From assembly GCF_026965555.1 (NCBI RefSeq), contig NZ_CP114040.1, positions 4,278,001-4,342,000 of the forward strand: 64,000 nucleotides of DNA. Reading direction: 5' to 3'. Under the pieces are notes generated by a model. It did not search any database and was not told the DNA's origin. It saw nothing but the letters and a program-made list of their open reading frames with translations. This document shows, one piece after another, positions 42,677 through 50,952 of the stretch (the first letter of the stretch is position 1; each line of letters starts with the position of its first letter). This DNA comes from Nannocystis punicea. GTDB taxonomy: Bacteria > Myxococcota_A > Polyangia > Nannocystales > Nannocystaceae. Both the position numbers and the translations under genes were made by a program.

Positions 42677-44833
42677 ATGAGGTGTCGGGGGGGTGGCAGG
42701 GGTTTGATCGCCAACTTGGTCTCGGCGCTGACAGGGAACGCGGCGCTGTTCACGTTCACCGCCGCCGCGGGCGAGCTCGAGGTGGTCCGCTTCGCCGGCG
42801 TCGAGGCAGTGTCCTCGCTGTTCGAGCTGCGCATCGAGCTCGCGGGCGGCGAGCTCGATCTGGCGGCGCTGGTCGACAAGCCGGCGCTGCTGACGATCGG
42901 AGGCATCGAGGCGCCGCGGCAGATCCACGGCCTGGTGTGCGGCGCCGAGTACAGCGGCGAGCTGCGCCAGCACCACGTCTACGAGGTGACTCTGGTGCCG
43001 CGGGTGTGGCGGCTGACGCGGCGCCAGGACAGCCGGATCTTCCAGCGCAAGACGACGAAGACGATCGTCGGCGAGGTGCTCGAGAAGGCCGGGATCCCGC
43101 GCGACTGGTTCCGCTTCGACCTGTTCTCCTCGTACAACCCGCGCGACTACTGCGTGCAGTACCGCGAGTCGGACTGGGACTTCGTCAGCCGGCTGCTCGA
43201 GGAGGACGGCATCTATTATTACTTCGAGCACACCGCCGAGAAGCACGTGCTGGTGATGAGCGACAAGCCCGGCGCGCCGGCGATCGCGGGCTCGCAGGAG
43301 GTGTGGTGGGCCCCGCCGCACGGCTTCGTGCGCGGGCAGGAGCACATCACCCGCTTCCGCCTGGTCGAGGGCGTGCGCACCGGCAAGTCGTCGCTGCGCG
43401 ACCACAACCTGCACAAGCCCGACCAGCAGATGGACGCCGGCGACACGGCCCAGCTGGCGACCGACCTCGAGGTCTACGACTTCCCCGGCGAGTACCAGGA
43501 GAGCGGCGGCCGCACCTCCGACCAGGGGGCAGGGCTGGCGAAGATCCGGCTCGAGGCGATGCAGCACGATCGCCGCCGCGGCCTCGGCGAGAGCGACTGC
43601 CCGCGCCTCGTGCCCGGCTACAGCTTCTCTCAGGCCGGCCACCAGCGCGGCGACTTCGACGGCGACTACAAGCTGCTGCGCGTCGAGCACAAGGGCGAGC
43701 AGTCGCAGGTGCTCGACCAGGACGCGAGCACCGAGTTCTTCTACAACAACAGCTTCGTCTGCATCGAGGCCAAGACGCCGTACCGGCCGCCGCGCGTGAC
43801 GCCGCGGCCGACGGTGAAGGGCGTGCAGACGGCGACGGTGGTCGGCCCGCCCAACGAGGAGATCTACGTCGACGAGCACGCGCGGGTGAAGGTGCAGTTC
43901 CACTGGGACCGCAGCGACCAGTTCAGCGAGGACTCGTCGTGCTGGGTCCGCGTCAGCCAGCTGTGGGCCGGCAACTCGTGGGGCGCGATGTTCATCCCGC
44001 GGATCGGCCACGAGGTGCTGGTCGACTTCATCGAGGGCGACCCGGACCGACCGGTGATCGTCGGCCGGATCTACCACGGCCTCAACCTGCCGCCGTACCC
44101 GCTGCCGGAGCAGAAGACCAAGAGCACCATCAAGTCGGACACCTATCAGGGGGCCGGCTACAACGAGCTGCGCTTCGAGGACCAGAAGGGGATCGAGCAG
44201 GTCTTCATGCACGCGCAGCGCAACCTCGACATCCGCGTCCTGAACGACCGGATGGAGAGCGTGCTGCACAACCGCCACCTGACCGTCGGCAGCAACGACG
44301 GCGGGGCCAAGATCGGCGACTACCACGAGAACATCTGGCGCGACCACCACTGGCGCATCGATCGCAACCGCAACGAGCACGTCGGCGGCGACCTGCGGAT
44401 CCGCGTCGGCGGCATCGACGGCGTCGGCCACGTCGACACGATCATCGAGGGCAACCGCCGCGAGCTGGTGATGCAGAGCCAGAGCCTCGAGATCAAGGCC
44501 GACCTCAAGATCAAGATCGGCGGCGGCCACCACGAGCAGGTCCTGGGCGACGTCCACCGCAAGGTCACGGGCCTGCTGTCGGTCGAGGCGCTCAAGGAGG
44601 TCCACTACAAGTCGTCCAAGGTCGTGATCGAGGCGTCGCAGGGGCTGACCGTCCGCGGCCCCGGCGGCTTCATCACCATCCACGCCGGCGGCATCGACAT
44701 CGTCGGCACGCTGGTCAAGATCAACAGCGGCGGGCAGGCCCTCACCGGCACGGCCGCAGGCCCGCTCGACCCCGACGAGGCCAAGCCCGTCGATCCGACC
44801 AAACCCGATCCGGCCGACAGCGGCGGCATCTGA
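42677..44833 (+). CDS. vgrG: VgrG-type spike protein
   Basis: A 718-residue spike of the type VI secretion/contractile injection class. The gp27-like N-terminal domain is seen in LFELRIELAGGELDLAALVDKPALLTIGG, HVYEVTLVPRVWRLTRRQDSRIFQRKTTKTIVGEVL and VQYRESDWDFVSRLLEEDGIYYYFEH. The gp5 OB-fold has TATVVGPPNEEIYVDEHARVKVQFHWDR and HEVLVDFIEGDPDRPVIVGRIYHG. The C-terminal beta-helix needle includes VLHNRHLTVGSNDGG, IRVGGIDGVGHVDTIIEG and ITIHAGGIDIVGTLVKINSGG. The ATG at 42677 is used here; TTG at 42704 or 42716 is also possible. It is the first gene of a five-gene overlapping set and carries the effector on its tip. Confidence 0.93.
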   Translation: MRCRGGGRGLIANLVSALTGNAALFTFTAAAGELEVVRFAGVEAVSSLFELRIELAGGELDLAALVDKPALLTIGGIEAPRQIHGLVCGAEYSGELRQHHVYEVTLVPRVWRLTRRQDSRIFQRKTTKTIVGEVLEKAGIPRDWFRFDLFSSYNPRDYCVQYRESDWDFVSRLLEEDGIYYYFEHTAEKHVLVMSDKPGAPAIAGSQEVWWAPPHGFVRGQEHITRFRLVEGVRTGKSSLRDHNLHKPDQQMDAGDTAQLATDLEVYDFPGEYQESGGRTSDQGAGLAKIRLEAMQHDRRRGLGESDCPRLVPGYSFSQAGHQRGDFDGDYKLLRVEHKGEQSQVLDQDASTEFFYNNSFVCIEAKTPYRPPRVTPRPTVKGVQTATVVGPPNEEIYVDEHARVKVQFHWDRSDQFSEDSSCWVRVSQLWAGNSWGAMFIPRIGHEVLVDFIEGDPDRPVIVGRIYHGLNLPPYPLPEQKTKSTIKSDTYQGAGYNELRFEDQKGIEQVFMHAQRNLDIRVLNDRMESVLHNRHLTVGSNDGGAKIGDYHENIWRDHHWRIDRNRNEHVGGDLRIRVGGIDGVGHVDTIIEGNRRELVMQSQSLEIKADLKIKIGGGHHEQVLGDVHRKVTGLLSVEALKEVHYKSSKVVIEASQGLTVRGPGGFITIHAGGIDIVGTLVKINSGGQALTGTAAGPLDPDEAKPVDPTKPDPADSGGI

Positions 44834-44848
44834 CCCGAGGGACATGTC

Positions 44849-45475
44849 ATGCCGCCCGCAGCCCGCATCACTGACATGCACGTGTGCCCGGTGCCGACCC
44901 ACGTCGGCGGCCCGGTGGTCGTCGGCGAGACCTCGGTGCTCATCGGCATGATGCCGGCGGCGCGCGAGGGCGACAAGCTGGTGTGCGCGACCGGCCCCGA
45001 CAGCGTCGCCCGCGGCGAGCCGTCGGTCCTCATCGGCAACAAGCCGGCCGCGCGCCTCGGCGACCCGACCACCCATGGCGGGACGATCGTCGTCGGCTGC
45101 CCGACCGTGATCATCGGCTCGTCGGCCCAGGTCGAGGCGCTCCGCACCGACAAGCCGTTCTGCGAGGAGTGCGAGAAGCAGCGCAACACCACGCTGATCC
45201 TCGACCACCGCTACCACGACGACGAGCCGGTGCAGGAGGCCGAGTACGAGGTCGAGCTGCGCGACGGCACCATCCTCAAGGGCAAGCTCGACGCCAACGG
45301 CCAGGCCCGCATCGAGGGCGTGCCGCCCGAGCGCGCCAAGGTCCGCTACGGGCCCGACGTGCGCCAGTGGGAGCGCAAGGACCTGACGCCGAACCCGACC
45401 TTCAAGGAGTCGTTCGGCGACGGCGACGCCGACGCCGTCATCGACGCCGTCCTCGGCGAGGGGCAGGGGGGATGA
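44849..45475 (+). CDS. PAAR-domain spike-tip protein with C-terminal extension
   Basis: A 208-residue protein. The first 95 residues are a PAAR-type cone (MPPAARITDMHVCPVPTHVGGPVV, GDKLVCATGPDSVARGEPSVLIGNKPAARLGD, THGGTIVVGCPTVIIG). PAAR proteins sharpen the VgrG tip and attach effectors. The C-terminal 110 residues (PFCEECEKQRNTTLILDHRYHDDEPVQEAEYEVELRDGTILKGKLDANGQARIEGVP) look like a beta-sandwich that may dock the effector. The ATG lies just after an ACATGT hairpin unit. The stop overlaps the effector start (ATGA). Confidence 0.9.
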   Translation: MPPAARITDMHVCPVPTHVGGPVVVGETSVLIGMMPAAREGDKLVCATGPDSVARGEPSVLIGNKPAARLGDPTTHGGTIVVGCPTVIIGSSAQVEALRTDKPFCEECEKQRNTTLILDHRYHDDEPVQEAEYEVELRDGTILKGKLDANGQARIEGVPPERAKVRYGPDVRQWERKDLTPNPTFKESFGDGDADAVIDAVLGEGQGG

Positions 45476-46878
45476 GCGGCGGCGATTACATGCGCGCCAT
45501 CACCGACGTCGGTGAGTGGATCTGGGGCGTCATCCGCGGCGGGTTCAACGAGCAGCAGTCGGTCAGCCAGATCATCGTCGACGCGATCATCGGCATGATC
45601 CCCCTGGTCGGCGACGCCACCGCGGTGCGCGACCTGCTGGCGGTGGTCATCCGCCTGGCCGACCACCCGGAGCGGCGCCAGGAGACCATGCAGTGGATCG
45701 AGCTGGTGATCTGCCTGTTCGCGCTGATCCCGGTGGCGGGCGGCGCGATCAAGGGCGTCGGTCGCTTGCTCGCGCGCGTCGGTCGCAACGCCGCCGAAGC
45801 CGCGCCGGTGCTGCGCGAGGCGATCGAGCTGCTCAACCGCGTCGGCTCCGGCAACGCGGTCCGCTTCATGCGCGAGCTCGACCTGTCGCGCTACACCGCC
45901 GAGCTGCAGGGCCAGTTCCGCCGGCTGGTCGGGCGCGTCACCACCACCATCGACGCGATCATGCGCCGCGGGCGGCTCATCCTGCCGAACAGCATGACCG
46001 AGCGGCTGCGCGAGCTGCGGGCCGCCATGCAGCAGTTGGGGGCGCTCGGCGACCGCATGATCCCGCAGGCGGTGCGCGACCTGAACGGCTGGCTGCGCAC
46101 GGTCCAGCGCCACATGTACGCCGGGACGTACCACGAGATCCCGTCGAGCCTGCGCGCCGAGACGCGGGAGTTCGAGCGGGGCCTCATCCGCGAGCGCCGG
46201 CTGCCGCGGCCGAACGAGCTGCCGTTCCCGCCGTCGACGATCGCCAACTACCGCCACCGCGTCCCGTGGCCCGACCTGCGCCAGGGCAACTTCCACAACC
46301 CGGCGAGCAACCCCTACCGCAACATCCGCACCTTCAGCGGCAACCTGCAGGCGGTGGAGCTGCGGCACCCGCGGAAGATCTACCGCATCATCGAGAACGA
46401 GGGCGGCCGCGCCGGCGCCTTCTGGTCGCTCGAGAAGCCGCCGAACGGCCGCCGCTGGCGCGAGGACTACGCGGTGCTCGAGTCGTGGAACCGCGACGGC
46501 CACTACATCGAGTTCGAGATCCCGCCGGGCTTTTCGCTCTACGTGTGGCAGGGCAAGGTCGCCAGCCAGGTCGAGACCGACGCGGCGAAGGCGACCTACG
46601 GGCAGGTGCTGAACGGCGGCGCGCAGCAGCTGCTGATCGACCTGCGCCACCGGAGCAACGCGTGGGCGCTGGCCCGCGTCGAGGCGCTCCCGCTGCACCG
46701 GACCGGCTGGCGCGATCACATGGGCGTCAACGTGCCGAACGAGCAGACCCGTGCCATCCTGCTCGGGCAGGCCGAGCGCGCGGCGCGAGTCGGCAACTTC
46801 ACCGCGGTCACGCGTGTCACCGGCGCGGGGGTCCGCGGTTCGCAGGCGCAGCAGCGGCAGCAGCAACCGAGGCGGTAG
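45472..46878 (+). CDS. Toxin-like effector of the VgrG set
   Basis: A 468-residue protein with the layout of polymorphic toxins. Residues 35-105 hold the hydrophobic pre-toxin pattern (IIVDAIIGMIPLVGDATAVRDLLAVVIRLADHPERR, then LVICLFALIPVAGGAIKGVGRLL). A helical middle part runs to about 290. The C-terminal domain (about 295-440) is compact: RKIYRIIENEGGRAGAFWSLEKPPNGRRWREDYAVLESWNRDGHYIEFEIPPGFSLYVWQGKVASQ. This resembles the ADP-ribosyltransferase-like pattern of an Arg strand, a (Y/F)WS segment and a late acidic strand, but I cannot place catalytic residues with certainty. It ends next to a putative immunity gene. Activity unproven. Confidence 0.75.
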   Translation: MSGGDYMRAITDVGEWIWGVIRGGFNEQQSVSQIIVDAIIGMIPLVGDATAVRDLLAVVIRLADHPERRQETMQWIELVICLFALIPVAGGAIKGVGRLLARVGRNAAEAAPVLREAIELLNRVGSGNAVRFMRELDLSRYTAELQGQFRRLVGRVTTTIDAIMRRGRLILPNSMTERLRELRAAMQQLGALGDRMIPQAVRDLNGWLRTVQRHMYAGTYHEIPSSLRAETREFERGLIRERRLPRPNELPFPPSTIANYRHRVPWPDLRQGNFHNPASNPYRNIRTFSGNLQAVELRHPRKIYRIIENEGGRAGAFWSLEKPPNGRRWREDYAVLESWNRDGHYIEFEIPPGFSLYVWQGKVASQVETDAAKATYGQVLNGGAQQLLIDLRHRSNAWALARVEALPLHRTGWRDHMGVNVPNEQTRAILLGQAERAARVGNFTAVTRVTGAGVRGSQAQQRQQQPRR

Positions 46879-47768
46879 TGACCGAGACCGAGCTCCAGAC
46901 GACCGTTCGGCCGGTCACGCCGGCCGACTTCACCATCGACGAGACGACCCGCGCGCAGGTGTTCTATCGCCTGCGCCGATACTCGTCGCTGACCTACGTC
47001 AAGCGCTGCACGCTGCTGCTGCAGAAGTTCATCGCCGGCTTCGACGAGTGGGCCCGCAAGTCGGGCCCCGACCACACGCAGTTCGCCCGCAAGGCGCTGC
47101 AGTCGCTGTACCCGCCGCTCGCGGCGCTCGAGCAGGTCCCGGGCCTTTTGCTCGGCAACCAGAAGACGCGGGCCTACGACGCGCTGATCCAGGCCGGCTT
47201 CCTCGCCGAGCTGCTCGGCCAGGGCTTCGACGGCGGCATGCGCTGGGAGCCGTTCGGCTACAACTACGGCGAGCGGCCGAGCGTCGGCCTGTTCGCCTGG
47301 GCCGAGCGGGCGATCGACATGGCGGCGCAGATGCAGCGCACCGCCGAGGCCGGGTGGTCCTACTCGCTGATGGCCCTCCAGCGCCCGGCGCCGCCGCACG
47401 CCCACCTCGAGCCGATGCCGCGGGCCGACGGCATCGTGATCGACCCGGACGAGGACGTGCCCGTCACCGGCGTGTGGGTGCCGCTCGACGTGCCCCACGG
47501 CTGCCCCAACTACCTGGTCGAGGGCGTGCCGGCGCCCGACCTCTCGGTCGAGACCCAGCGCGTCGACTCCGAGGGCTACCCCGGCGACTCCGAGAACCCG
47601 CCGATCGCGGCGCGCACCGACTTCGTCTACGAGGACGTGCCGACCCGCTGGCAGCTGGCGTGGGACGACATCCGCTACCGCGCGGGCGTCGAGATCGACG
47701 AGCCCGAGTTCCTCGACGAGGAGACCGAGCTGCCGCTGTGGCCGCCGGCTCATCCGCCTTCGCCATGA
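46878..47768 (+). CDS. Putative immunity protein (Imm71/72-like)
   Basis: A 296-residue protein whose GTG shares its first base with the effector stop. The first 150 residues are helical (AQVFYRLRRYSSLTYVKRCTLLLQKFIAGFDEWARK), the rest beta-rich (VTGVWVPLDVPHGCPNYLVEGVPAPDLSVETQRVDSEGYP). The GCPNYL and PLDVPH segments recall Imm71/Imm72 families found beside such effectors. That assignment is a memory match and needs a profile search. Gene order (effector, then this) is the classic immunity position. Other options are an accessory effector or an adaptor. No signal peptide is seen, so it should act in the cytoplasm. Confidence 0.65.
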   Translation: MTETELQTTVRPVTPADFTIDETTRAQVFYRLRRYSSLTYVKRCTLLLQKFIAGFDEWARKSGPDHTQFARKALQSLYPPLAALEQVPGLLLGNQKTRAYDALIQAGFLAELLGQGFDGGMRWEPFGYNYGERPSVGLFAWAERAIDMAAQMQRTAEAGWSYSLMALQRPAPPHAHLEPMPRADGIVIDPDEDVPVTGVWVPLDVPHGCPNYLVEGVPAPDLSVETQRVDSEGYPGDSENPPIAARTDFVYEDVPTRWQLAWDDIRYRAGVEIDEPEFLDEETELPLWPPAHPPSP

Positions 47769-48664
47769 GCGCGAGCCCTGCCACGAGCCCCTCTCACGAC
47801 GGCCCGCCGGACTTCGACGGGTCGGCGCCGCGGCTCGTCGTCGAGGTGCTGTGGGGGCCGGAGCAGGGCAGGAAGGCGGTGATCGCCGCCGGCGGCGCGA
47901 TCACGGTCGGGCGCGACGCGGCGGCCGGCCTGTGCCTGGCCCACGACCAGGCGCTGGCGCCGATCCACCTCCAGATCGAGTGGGACGGGCGGGTCGCGGC
48001 GGTCCAGGCGCTGGTGAACGATCCGACATGTCTCGGCGGACAGCCCGTGCGCGAGGGCCGGAGCGGCCACGGCGGCTGGGTCCGCGCCGGCGCGTCCGAC
48101 CTGGCGCTGGCGATCGAGCGCCACACGCCGCCGGAGACGCCGCCGACGCCGGAGAGCGTGGCCGCGGCCGCGCCGGCCCTCGCGGCGCTCAAGGCCCAGC
48201 CCGGCCGCCTGTTCGCGGTCGCCGACGCGTCGCGCGACGAGCGGGTGCGCCTGCTCCTGCGCGAGTCGCCTGCCCGCTACAGGTCGCTGTTCGACGGCTG
48301 GCAGGGCGACGCGCTCGCCGAGGGCGCGCCGTACCTGGTCGAGCTCGGGCCGCCGCACCCGCAGCTCCTGGACGACCTGGTGGTCGAGGCCTGGCATACC
48401 GACGACAAGCGGCGCGACGGCGACGGCGGCTGGTCGATCTTCCTCTCGGTGCCCGACGGGCGCGAGTTCGAGGCCGTGCGCCGCCACCTGCGCAAGTTCC
48501 TCATGGTCGAGCTCGATCGCTACAAGGTCTACTTCCGCTTCTACGATCCGCGGGTGCTGCGGGCGTTCGTGCCGACCTGCAGCGCGGCGGAGCGGCGCGA
48601 GTTCCTGGCCGACTTCGCGTGGCATGTCACCTGTCCCCAGGGACTGGTGACCTTTCGGGCGTGA
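47765..48664 (+). CDS. FHA-DUF4123 effector chaperone
   Basis: A 299-residue two-domain protein. The N-terminal FHA-like domain (about 20-110) is degenerate (GGAITVGRDAAAGLCLAHDQALAPIHLQIEW), with API in place of the usual SRxH. The C-terminal DUF4123 domain (about 150-295) has LFAVADASRDERVRLLLRESPARYRSLFDGW, YLVELGPPHPQLLDDLVVEAW, WSIFLSVPDGREFEAVRRHLRKFLMVELDRYKVYFRFYDPRVLRAFVPTC. DUF4123 proteins are chaperones that load effectors on VgrG. The FHA part may bind a phosphoprotein, perhaps from one of the nearby Ser/Thr kinases (inference). It overlaps the immunity gene (ATGA). The last bases of the gene are already part of a tandem repeat. Confidence 0.88.
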   Translation: MSASPATSPSHDGPPDFDGSAPRLVVEVLWGPEQGRKAVIAAGGAITVGRDAAAGLCLAHDQALAPIHLQIEWDGRVAAVQALVNDPTCLGGQPVREGRSGHGGWVRAGASDLALAIERHTPPETPPTPESVAAAAPALAALKAQPGRLFAVADASRDERVRLLLRESPARYRSLFDGWQGDALAEGAPYLVELGPPHPQLLDDLVVEAWHTDDKRRDGDGGWSIFLSVPDGREFEAVRRHLRKFLMVELDRYKVYFRFYDPRVLRAFVPTCSAAERREFLADFAWHVTCPQGLVTFRA

Positions 48665-49012
48665 CGGTCCGGAGGGAGCCGCAACGACCGAGGCGGGCGC
48701 GGCGGAGCCCTCGGCCCGGGACGTCTGTGCATCCCGCACGCGGCGGACTCGACCGGCCGGCGGCGCCAGGCGGATCACCTGTCCTCGGGGACTGGTAATC
48801 GTTCGGGCATGACGGTCCGGCCATGTGCTGTGCATCTCGTAGACGCCGGGCTCGACCGGCCGGCGGCGCCAGGCGGATCACCTGTCCTCGGGGACTGGTG
48901 AGCGTTCGGCCATGACGGTCCGGAGTGCGCCGCCGCAACAGTTTCGGGCGTGTGCTGGGCATCCCGCACGCGGCGGGCTCGACCGGTCGGCGGTGCAAGT
49001 TCACGCCGCGGC
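48630..49012. repeat. Tandem repeats starting in the chaperone 3' end
   Basis: Three related units begin with CCTGTCC(C/T)C...GGGACTGGT at 48630, 48778 and 48881 (spacings 148 and 103). They share GTTCGG, GACGGTCCGG, GGCTCGACCGGCCGGCGGCG and GGCGGATCA. The first unit starts within the last codons of the FHA-DUF4123 gene, so the repeat has spread up to, or written, its C-terminus. No gene is seen from 48665 to 49181. Confidence 0.75.
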
Positions 49013-49181
49013 GCTTCCGACTCGAGCGGCGGCCGGCGAACGTGGTCCGGGAGTGACGCGCCGCGCACCCGCCGGGCCGGGGGCTCTGGCGGCCGCGCCG
49101 GCCAGGTTTGCGCGGGAGCGGGCCGCTCGGCCGGAGCCCCCGGGCTGCGCCCGCGCGACCCGGCGCTACGCTTGCCGCGGC

Positions 49182-49727
49182 GTGACCGACCCACGGCCGA
49201 CAGTCGAGCGCGTGATCTCCGACGCCCAGGACCGGCTCCCCGCGGCCCGGGTGCGTCCGCCCCGCGGCGGGCAGAAGGCCCTGTCGTTCGGGACAGGTCG
49301 GCCGACGAGCGGGCTCGGCGGGGAGGATGACGTCTCCGCAGCGACAGGTCGACGCGCCTGCGACCGGCGCGCCTTCCACATGCTCGAAGAGACATGTCTT
49401 CACCCTCGCGGCCGGCGTGCCCTTCACATGTTCGAAGAGACATGCCTTCGGCCTCGCGGCCGGTGCGCCTTGCACATGCTCGAAGAGACATGTCTTCACC
49501 CTCGCGGCGGGCGTGCCCTTCACATGCTCGAAGAGACATGCCTTCACCCTCGCGGCCGGTGCGCCTTCCACGTGCTCGAAGAGACATATCTTCATGATCG
49601 CGGCCGGCGTGCCCTTCACATGCTCGAAGAGACATGTCTTCACCCTCGCGGCGGGCGCGTCTTCCACATGCTCGAAGAGACATGTCGGCGCCAGGGCCCG
49701 CGAGCGCGGGAGGAGGCCGGGCGGTGA
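49182..49727 (+). CDS. Repeat ORF upstream of a histidine kinase
   Basis: A 181-residue frame from a GTG at 49182. Its stop overlaps the histidine kinase start (GTGA). The first 40 residues (MTDPRPTVERVISDAQDRLPAARV) look like the opening of a real gene; the slot would normally hold a response regulator. The rest is seven 16-residue repeats of the HMLEETCLHPRGGRAF type encoded by the 48-bp minisatellite. It could be a gene whose body was replaced by the repeat, or a chance open frame. All three forward frames and one reverse frame of the repeat are open, so the frame alone proves little. Confidence 0.3.
   Translation: MTDPRPTVERVISDAQDRLPAARVRPPRGGQKALSFGTGRPTSGLGGEDDVSAATGRRACDRRAFHMLEETCLHPRGRRALHMFEETCLRPRGRCALHMLEETCLHPRGGRALHMLEETCLHPRGRCAFHVLEETYLHDRGRRALHMLEETCLHPRGGRVFHMLEETCRRQGPRAREEAGR
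49377..49688. repeat. 48-bp minisatellite, seven copies
   Basis: The string CACATGCTCGAAGAGACATG (with small changes) recurs at 49377, 49425, 49473, 49521, 49569, 49617 and 49665, exactly 48 bases apart. Each unit contains a 14-bp hairpin pair plus a 34-base arm with CCCTCGCGGC and GGCGTGCCCTTC. It ends just before the AGGAGG ribosome site of the histidine kinase. There are no unique spacers, so it is not a CRISPR array. Confidence 0.95.
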
Positions 49728-50701
49728 AGCTGCGGGCGCGGCTGGCCGCGGCGCTGGTCGTCGTCGCCGCGCCGATCCTGATCGGAGTCAGCGCGCTGCC
49801 GGAGCCGTTGCTCGGGCGCACTGCGGCGCTGGGCCTCGGCTTCGGCCTCGGGGTCGCGGCCGCGCTCGGGGTCGCCGGTCCGATCTTCGCCCGGATCCGC
49901 CGGCTCGCCGCGGCGGCCCGCGACGCCGCCGAGAGCGGGCATCGCCGCGAGATCGAGGTCCGCGGCGACGACGAGCTCGCCGAGCTGGCGCACACCCTCA
50001 ACGCCGTCGGCCGGGCGGTGCGTGACCACGTCGCCCTGAGCGAGCGGCGCAACGCGGCCCTGCGCGACATCCTCGTCGACGCCACCCACGACGTCATGCT
50101 GCCGCTCACCGCCCTGCACGGCCACCTGGGCGACCTCGGCCCCGGCGCGGCGATCGCCGAGGTCCACCACATCGCCGGGCTGCTGCGCAATCTGGCCGCC
50201 GCGGCCGCGCTGGCCACCGAGGCCGCGCCGGCGCGCGTGGCGATCGACCTCAACGCGGTGCTGTTGCGGGTGGTGGTCCGGGCGACCGCGCCGGCGCGCA
50301 AGGCGGGGGTCGAGCTGGTCTCGGCGGTGCCCGAGGCGACCGTGTGGGTCGAGGGCGACGCCCTGCTGATCGAGCAGGCGCTGGTCAACGTGATCGACAA
50401 CGCGGTCGCCTACAACCACCGCGGCGGCCACGTCGCGGTGGTGCGGGTCCGCCGCGGTCACGAGGGCTTCGCCCTGCGCGTCGAGGACGACGGCCCGGGC
50501 GTGACGCCCGACGAGCTGCCGCGCCTGACCGAGCGGTACTTCCGCGGCGCCCACGGCGAGCAGGCCAGGCCCGGCGGGCGCGGCCTCGGGCTCCACATCG
50601 CCGCCAGGGTCGCCGAGGCCCACGGCTTCGCGCTCGAGCTGGCCCGCGGGCCCTACGGCGGGCTGTGCGTCGAGCTGCGCGGCCGCCGGCGCCGCGCCTG
50701 A
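49724..50701 (+). CDS. Membrane sensor histidine kinase
   Basis: A 325-residue kinase. The GTG at 49724 has a fine AGGAGG site 8 bases upstream; an ATG further upstream lies in the minisatellite. Two transmembrane helices (ARLAAALVVVAAPILIGVS and LGLGFGLGVAAALGVAGPIF) enclose almost no periplasmic part. A HAMP-like linker follows (ARIRRLAAAARDAAESGHRREIEVRGDDELAELAHTLNAVGRAV). The phospho-acceptor region is DATHDVMLPLTALHGHL (about residue 122), a degenerate HisKA. The HATPase has ALVNVIDNAVAYNHRGG, VEDDGPGV and GGRGLGLHIAARV. No intact response regulator lies beside it; the upstream slot is filled by repeats. Confidence 0.85.
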   Translation: MKLRARLAAALVVVAAPILIGVSALPEPLLGRTAALGLGFGLGVAAALGVAGPIFARIRRLAAAARDAAESGHRREIEVRGDDELAELAHTLNAVGRAVRDHVALSERRNAALRDILVDATHDVMLPLTALHGHLGDLGPGAAIAEVHHIAGLLRNLAAAAALATEAAPARVAIDLNAVLLRVVVRATAPARKAGVELVSAVPEATVWVEGDALLIEQALVNVIDNAVAYNHRGGHVAVVRVRRGHEGFALRVEDDGPGVTPDELPRLTERYFRGAHGEQARPGGRGLGLHIAARVAEAHGFALELARGPYGGLCVELRGRRRRA

Positions 50702-50856
50702 GGCCGCCGCAAGGGCGGCGCGGCGGCAGGGTCGCATGGCCGGCGACAGGTCCTTGCGGGGCCTCGCCGCCTGGCCGTTCGGGCATGTCTGAAGCGGAGC
50801 TCGCGCAGTCGCGCGGCGACAGCCCCCTGGGATCGCGCGGCCGGCGTGGCCTCGCT

Positions 50857-50940
50857 GCCTGTCTATTCAGGCATGTCCTCAAAAGAATGTCTGTTCAGCC
50901 ATGTCCATTCGGGCATGACCTCGAGAACATGCTCGAACGA
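50857..50940. repeat. Six-unit 14-bp palindrome array between convergent genes
   Basis: Cores start at 50857, 50871, 50885, 50899, 50913 and 50927, exactly 14 bases apart. The array sits between the histidine kinase and the stop codon of a leftward membrane protein gene. Confidence 0.85.
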
Positions 50941-50952
50941 CCTCTCGCGGGC

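Noticed and set aside
42227..45217. A 996-residue leftward frame opposite VgrG and PAAR
   Set aside because: Antisense shadow of conserved VgrG and PAAR coding sequence.
48912..49181. Longer start for the repeat frame before the histidine kinase
   Set aside because: The upstream part runs through tandem repeats with no coding features; the GTG at 49182 is the only plausible gene-like start.
49377..49688. CRISPR array
   Set aside because: The 48-bp units follow each other directly without unique spacers, and no cas gene is near.
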